Assembly (NCBI GenBank): GCA_026545765.1 | Contig: CM048839.1 | Coordinates: 60,881,677-60,945,676 of the forward strand | Reading direction: 5' to 3' | Source: Plantago major | Lineage: Eukaryota; Streptophyta; Magnoliopsida; Lamiales; Plantaginaceae | Length of the DNA: 64,000 nucleotides | In this document: piece by piece, positions 59,288 through 64,000 of the stretch | Layout of the letters: each line of letters opens with the position of its first letter | Numbering within the stretch: the stretch's first letter is position 1 | Made by a program: the position numbers and the translations under genes | The notes under the pieces: generated by a model | The model's database searches: none | What the model was told of the DNA's origin: nothing | The model's input: the letters and a program-made list of their open reading frames with translations, nothing else

Positions 59288-59487
59288 CTCTTTATATAAA
59301 GTTTTGAATAAGTGGTTTTGCAGAAGGATTTTGCACAAGTAATTGAGATTAGTTTATCTTTTCAGAAGACTAAGCACAAAAAGTTGAGTTTGCAGAAGGA
59401 GGTTTGCAGAAATCTTGAGAGATTTTGCTATTTTGATTCAAGTTTGAAATTTCAGATTTGGTAAAAGTGTTTGTCTTTTGTCCAATT

Positions 59488-59500
59488 CCTATATATATAG
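59488..59500 (-). promoter_or_regulatory. TATA box 5' of the extra ORF (element IV)
   Basis: On the - strand CTATATATATAGG lies ~200 bases ahead of the ATG at 59287. It matches the box at 48384-48396 in the + strand copy, including its surroundings. Confidence 0.55.
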
Positions 59501-60215
59501 CAGATAAAACATACATAGATACAACATACATATAGCTGAATATGAATGCGTGTCTTTGCATCTGCATAGGCGTGGTACATCCTTTGTACTTCATTAAATG
59601 CTTAGTGGGCCACGTCTGAATTTCTAAACAGACATTACTTGCTTTGTTTTAATCTCAGCCGTTGAGATCAAACGTTTATACATCAAGGGCTTATATTGAA
59701 TATCTTGTAATGATATCAATCAACAAATGGTAATGTGCCGACTTGATGGATTTTTAATATGCTACATTCATTGTGTCACTTAGTAAAGAGTAGGAACACT
59801 TAATCGTTTGAGCTTATCATTCTGAGTGTCAAGTCCTTATCTATATATTGTTTATCATGAAAATGGTAAAAATACAAGACATTGGACATGTTTGACTTTC
59901 AGAACTTATACCTTTTGGGCTTTGTGTGTCTTTTCTCTTTATGACTAAATAGTTTCCTGAATTCAAGAATCAGAAACTTCAGTTGTTTGAATGTATTTGA
60001 CCCACTCTTAGTAAGTAAGTTCTAGTCTTATTTACTTATTGAGTGTGTACCAACCTTTGCCTTTCTGGATACCCGTTCCAGAAATGTTTTGCCTTTCTGA
60101 GTGTTGCTACTTAGAAACCTTTGCAACACTTCTTAACAACTTGGCTTTCTGAGAGCATGTTCTCAGAGGCACCTTCTTTCTACCTTACTCGGACTTTAGA
60201 GATTCAGGACATTTT
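59501..60215 (-). other. Spacer between RNase H and the extra-ORF promoter
   Basis: No protein is seen. Contains CTTTCTGAG-type repeats (inverted: CTCAGAAAG) near 60060-60160, and CTGGAACGGG (inverted, 60073), which is also at the left end of element III. Confidence 0.55.
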
Positions 60216-61397
60216 TCAGTCCTTAGGCAACTCCATCAATCCAAGATTATGTCTTGAGGTCAAGAACCGGCTTTCTTGTAGGGGCTTGGTGAAGATATCT
60301 GCAAGTTGGTCTTCTGTGCCAATCTTGAGTATCTCTATATTGCCTTTTTCAACATGGTCTCTGATGAAGTGGTGTCTAACATCAATGTGCTTTGTTCTGG
60401 CATGGAACTTGGGATTCTGTGTGATTGCAATAGCACTTGTGTTGTCACAGAAAATAGAAGTTTTCTCTTCATTGAGTCCATAGTCTCTGAGTTGTTGTTG
60501 AATCCACAGAATTTGTGTTGCACAACAACCAGCAACAATATATTCAGCCTCTGTGGTAGAAGTTGCAATTGAGTTTTGCTTCTTGCTAAACCATGAGATA
60601 AGTCTTGTTCCCAGAAACTGACAAGTTCCTGAGGTACTTTTCCTATCAAGCATTGATCCAGCATAGTCAGCATCTGAGTAACCAGCCAAACTCAATCCAC
60701 CTTCTTTAGGATACCACAAACCTACATTTACTGTACCTTTCACATACCTTAATACTTTCATAGCAATGTTGTAGTGTGATTGCATTGGATTTGTTTGAAA
60801 TCTAGAACACACTCCAACTGCATATTGAATATCTGGTCTGCTTGCAGTAAGGTAAAGTAGTGAACCTATTAATTTCCTATACTTGTGTTCTCCAACACTC
60901 TTATCTGATTCAGTATATGTCATTTTGGTTCCTATGCTCATAGGTATCTTAGCATTCTTTTCAGAGGGCTTAAGATTGAACTTTGTGAGCATGTCTTTTG
61001 CATACTTTGTCTGACTAATGAATATTCCATCATTGAGTTGCTTGACTTGCAATCCTAGGAAATAGTTAAATTCTCCCATCATGCTCATCTCAAACTTATT
61101 TTTCATTAGATTTGCAAAGTCATCACAAAGTTGCTTGTCCTTAGATCCAAATATAATGTCATCAACATATACTTGAACTAAGAGCAGTTTCCCATCATGA
61201 TTTAAGGTAAATAAAGTTTTATCAACTTCACCTTTCTTGAAACCACTTTCCAGAAGGTATTTGGCCAAAGTATCATACCATGCTCTTGGAGCTGTTTGAT
61301 CCATATAGAGCTTTACATGGTTTATAGACCATTCTACTTTACGAGGAAACTTCAAAACCGGTGGTTGTTCAACATAGACTTCCTCGAAGTTCACCAC
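60216..61397 (-). CDS. Copia reverse transcriptase C-terminal part and RNase H, open frame
   Basis: A clean 393-codon frame. It holds LYMDQTAPRAWYDTLAKYLL, LLVQVYVDDIIFGS with the YVDD active site, FEMSMMGEFNYFLGLQVKQ, KYRKLIGSLLYLTASRPDIQ and VGVCSRFQTNPMQSHYNIAM. The RNase H domain follows with GYSDADYAGSMLDRKSTSG, STTEAEYIVAGCCATQILW, FCDNTSAIAITQNPKFHART and KHIDVRHHFIRDHVEKG. It ends LADIFTKPLQESRF..LGLMELPKD. The start shown is only where the frame opens; in the element it continues a polyprotein from higher coordinates. The contrast with the broken sequence just beyond 61397 is abrupt. Confidence 0.9.
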   Translation of the reverse strand: MVNFEEVYVEQPPVLKFPRKVEWSINHVKLYMDQTAPRAWYDTLAKYLLESGFKKGEVDKTLFTLNHDGKLLLVQVYVDDIIFGSKDKQLCDDFANLMKNKFEMSMMGEFNYFLGLQVKQLNDGIFISQTKYAKDMLTKFNLKPSEKNAKIPMSIGTKMTYTESDKSVGEHKYRKLIGSLLYLTASRPDIQYAVGVCSRFQTNPMQSHYNIAMKVLRYVKGTVNVGLWYPKEGGLSLAGYSDADYAGSMLDRKSTSGTCQFLGTRLISWFSKKQNSIATSTTEAEYIVAGCCATQILWIQQQLRDYGLNEEKTSIFCDNTSAIAITQNPKFHARTKHIDVRHHFIRDHVEKGNIEILKIGTEDQLADIFTKPLQESRFLTSRHNLGLMELPKD

Positions 61398-64000
61398 TCA
61401 AGAATGCACTTTTGACATCCATCGATAAACTTTAAAGTCTTTATGAGCTGCAAAGGCGAAGAGTCTTATTGCATCCAATCGCAACTGGTGCATATGACTC
61501 ATCAAAATCTAAACCTTGATGCAGGTGAATCCTTGGCAACCAACCTTGCTTTATTTACGGTTATTTCACGATTCATTCATCTTGTTTCGAAAACCCACTT
61601 GGTTCCAATCACGGATATTCCTTCTACAAATGGAACTAGTTTCGGACTTTGTTTCTTTCAAGCTGTTCAACTCTTCTTGCATTGCGAGATCCGGTCTTGG
61701 TCTCTTAATGCTTCTTCAATAGTTTTAGGTTCAATGTTTGAGATGAAACATCCAAAGAGAATTAGCATTTTCGCTATTGCTCTCCTAGTCCTAACACCTT
61801 GATTGATTGGTCCAATCACATCCTTTGCGAGATGATCCTTGATCCATCTCATTATGGGTTTGAGGCTAGTAGGTCAACATCTATGTGATCGAATGTGAAT
61901 CACTATGATTATGACTTGATACTTCTTCAAGATTCTATGACATTTTGTACCACGAAGGTGTTGAATGTCGACACTTGCTCGATGTGAGGGCTTTACGGGG
62001 CGTGAGGTCATTTCGAATTAGCTCTCGATGAACATCTTGATTTCCATTTCGGAATTCTCATAGGAAATTCTTCATCATGTCGAGAATCATCTGGTTGTTA
62101 CTAGGCATTTCATGCTTTTCTTCGTCGAGTCATCCTCTCTTTCCATAATGATGTTTTTCCTTTACGAGGGTTCTTCTTGAGAATCCTTTAACATTAGTTC
62201 CTTGAACCTTTCGAGAGTTCATCATCAAGGGTGATTTCTTGCTTTCTTCATAGAATACAACATGAACCGATTCTTCAATCTTCTTTGTTCTTTTGTTGTA
62301 AACTCGTAATCTTTGCTATTCATAGAATAACCAAGAAACACTCCTTCATCCTTCTTTTTACTTCTTTCCATTGTTAAGAACACACACAAACAACCAAACA
62401 CTTTTTTTATGTTTATTATTAGGGGACCTACCAAGAAATCTCTCATAAGGGTCTCATGGTGTGTTTGTTTATCAAAACATCGATTAAAGTATGCATGTTT
62501 GTTTTTGCAACACCAATATAAACTCACTTATTTATTTGGTGTCACCACATTGTCCTACTTTGCTTCTTTAAGGGTTCTATTTTTCCTTCTACAACACCAT
62601 TTTGTTGTGGTGTTCTTCTGAGAGAAAGTTGATGTTGTATACCTTTGTCTGGTACAAAACTCCTTTATGTCTTTGGTTGACAAATTGATTACCATGGTGC
62701 ATTACGATTGCAAATACCTTGTCATTTTTCATGACTTCAAGCTTATTTAGCAAGTTTGGTATCTCCACCTAGCATCGAGTTATGCTTGAAAAGACAACCC
62801 AAGTGAATCTTGAGAAGTCATCTACAACAACAAGACCATACTTCTTTCTGCATAACTAGTTCTGAGATGATTCAAAAGATCCATGTGCAATAGTTGCGGT
62901 GGTCTAACTAGAGTGTCGATTTTGGACTTGAAAGAGATCTTAGATTGTTTCCCCATCAGACGAGCAGATACCATCCTTTACGAAAGATGTTTTGGGAAGG
63001 CCAACCACTAACTCTTTCTTGCAAGTTTGTTGAGTTTTGAAATTCAAGTGACTCATTCTTTTGTGCCATAACCGGTGCTCTTGTGTGACTGATTGACTCA
63101 CCATGAGACATTCTTGATTGTGGCGAGATGCCCAATCGGCAACATAAAGATCGCCTTTCCGCTAGCAACCAAGGTATGCTTTGACTCATTGTCAATAAGT
63201 TTGCAATACTTTGCTTTAAATTTCTGATAAATCCCTTATGCAAAGCTGGCTCATGCTAAATAGATTGTATTTCAAACCCTTAACATATGTCGTCGATGGT
63301 ATTAAGGATCCCAATTGACGTTACGAATCCCAGAGGATTTAATTCTCCTCCAAATCCGATGTCCGGTCCATTGTTGCAAGCTTTGTAGTTGACCAGATTT
63401 GCTTTGTCTCTGTCATGTGCTTTCGCATCCACTATCAAATAGCCATTGAGCCTTAGTCCAAGAGGCGTTACGCACAAAACAGAAGCAGGAGTTAGGTTCT
63501 TGCCTCGGAGATAGAACCACTTAGACTAAACATTCTTCGGTAGGAATCCACATTTTAGTGAATTTCATGGGAGTTTGTTTTGTCTAACTTTATCGAAGGA
63601 GAAACAATAGAATCGGTAATTTTGATCTCAATCTTCCTTCTTGAGGTGTTTCTAGGTGTTCCTTTTGGTGCTTTACGGACCACAGGTTTTGGGATTGCTT
63701 TTCAACAAACTTAGCCTTCGGCGTGTTCCTTCTATCTTTGGCATTGATTTTTCGGTGGTTTGAGATTTCTTCCACTTTACTATCTGCAATATCACCTTGC
63801 GCCATTGTTCTTGTCCTTCCTTATATTGTTGTAAAGGACTTTTCCAATAGCACGATAGCGAATGCCATTTGAACACCTTTGGCTTTACGAATGCGGTCTT
63901 GAAGCCTTACTAGTTTCTGCACGTCTTTATTTTCATAAAATGTACAGAGAGAATTTGCCTATTCCACAATTCTTCCTTTCCTAGTAATATGGCAATGTGG
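61398..64000 (-). pseudogene. Copia RT N-terminus, integrase and protease region, heavily broken
   Basis: In order of transcription: around 63480-63350 a protease end (LVNYKACNNGPDIGFGG); 63060-62960 gag-pre-integrase (LNFKT and KSWLVGLPK-like segments in mixed frames); 62915-62885 integrase start (PPQLLHMDLL); 62620-62580 (TTKWCC) near the integrase Glu; 62400-62225 the post-integrase domain (KVFGCLCVFL, DEGVFLGYSMNSKDYEF); then 61850-61680 RT start (RWIKDHLAKDVIGPINQG, IEPKTIEEALRDQD) and 61470-61400 (AFAAHKDFKVYRW). Frame changes occur every few dozen bases. CpG is much commoner here than in the intact frame next door. Confidence 0.75.

Larger units (their letters stand above)
58990..64000 (-). 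mobile_element. Sirevirus-like element IV, 3' end truncated and 5' end outside window
   Basis: Read right to left: protease/gag-pre-integrase, integrase, RT, RNase H, spacer with TATA box, then the first ~100 codons of the extra ORF. It stops where TNP2-like sequence begins, so the rest of the extra ORF and the 3' LTR are missing. Confidence 0.8.

Noticed and set aside
1..64000. tRNA, rRNA or CRISPR features, or bacterial-type operons
   Set aside because: I saw none; short regular repeats present are minisatellites or palindromes in transposons.

Overview
The window is nuclear DNA from a flowering plant, probably a eudicot: AT-rich, with intron-containing genes that have plant-type GT..AG splice sites, an organelle PPR splicing factor, and every major class of plant transposable element. 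I cannot name the species. Only two genes look like intact host genes: OTP51 (14994-18103, a PPR plus LAGLIDADG plastid intron-splicing factor, two exons) and a LARP6-type La-related RNA-binding protein (24670-27015, ten exons). Both are on the + strand. Everything else I recognise is mobile DNA.

Layout. 1-7788: a Copia-type (Sirevirus-like) element with gag, a protease remnant and an extra ORF but no integrase or reverse transcriptase. Its 3' LTR is followed by a second primer site and a second gag head. 7789-10073: LTR-like debris. 10257-11211: a CACTA-type non-autonomous element. 11490-12763: a non-autonomous Mutator-like element. 13033-14505: small Stowaway-like MITEs, one holding a 5'-truncated LINE. 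14994-18103: OTP51. 18848-23978: a Helitron carrying an actin-related-protein 4 (ARP4) fragment and three smaller elements. 24670-27015: LARP6. 28922-29255: a Tourist-like MITE. 29418-35249: a complete Mutator-like element with 190-bp TIRs, a 9-bp target duplication, a decayed MURA-type transposase gene and a convergent GRF-zinc-finger/coiled-coil gene.

35631-47866: a Ty3/Gypsy element of the Tat type on the - strand (LTR, polypurine tract, minisatellite-rich 3' region, antisense extra ORF on the + strand, integrase, archaeal-type RNase H, classical RNase H/RT). A Copia extra-ORF fragment sits between its two RNase H domains. 47867-56176: the 3' half of a + strand Sirevirus-like element (extra ORF and 3' LTR). 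56177 to about 58985: part of a CACTA TNP2 transposase gene. About 58990 to 64000: a - strand Sirevirus-like element (extra ORF head, RT/RNase H, broken integrase and protease) that runs off the window.

The most interesting signals are: (i) the two-gene Mutator-like element with its GRF-finger partner gene, and the small element at 11490 with matching ends; (ii) a conserved TATA-plus-leader block ahead of the extra ORF in two oppositely oriented Sirevirus-like copies; (iii) a short-exon array in that extra ORF; (iv) the non-LTR insertion of an extra-ORF fragment inside Tat pol; (v) ARP4 capture by the Helitron; and (vi) CpG-rich, indel-dense patches with sharp edges, which may be consensus errors rather than biological decay.
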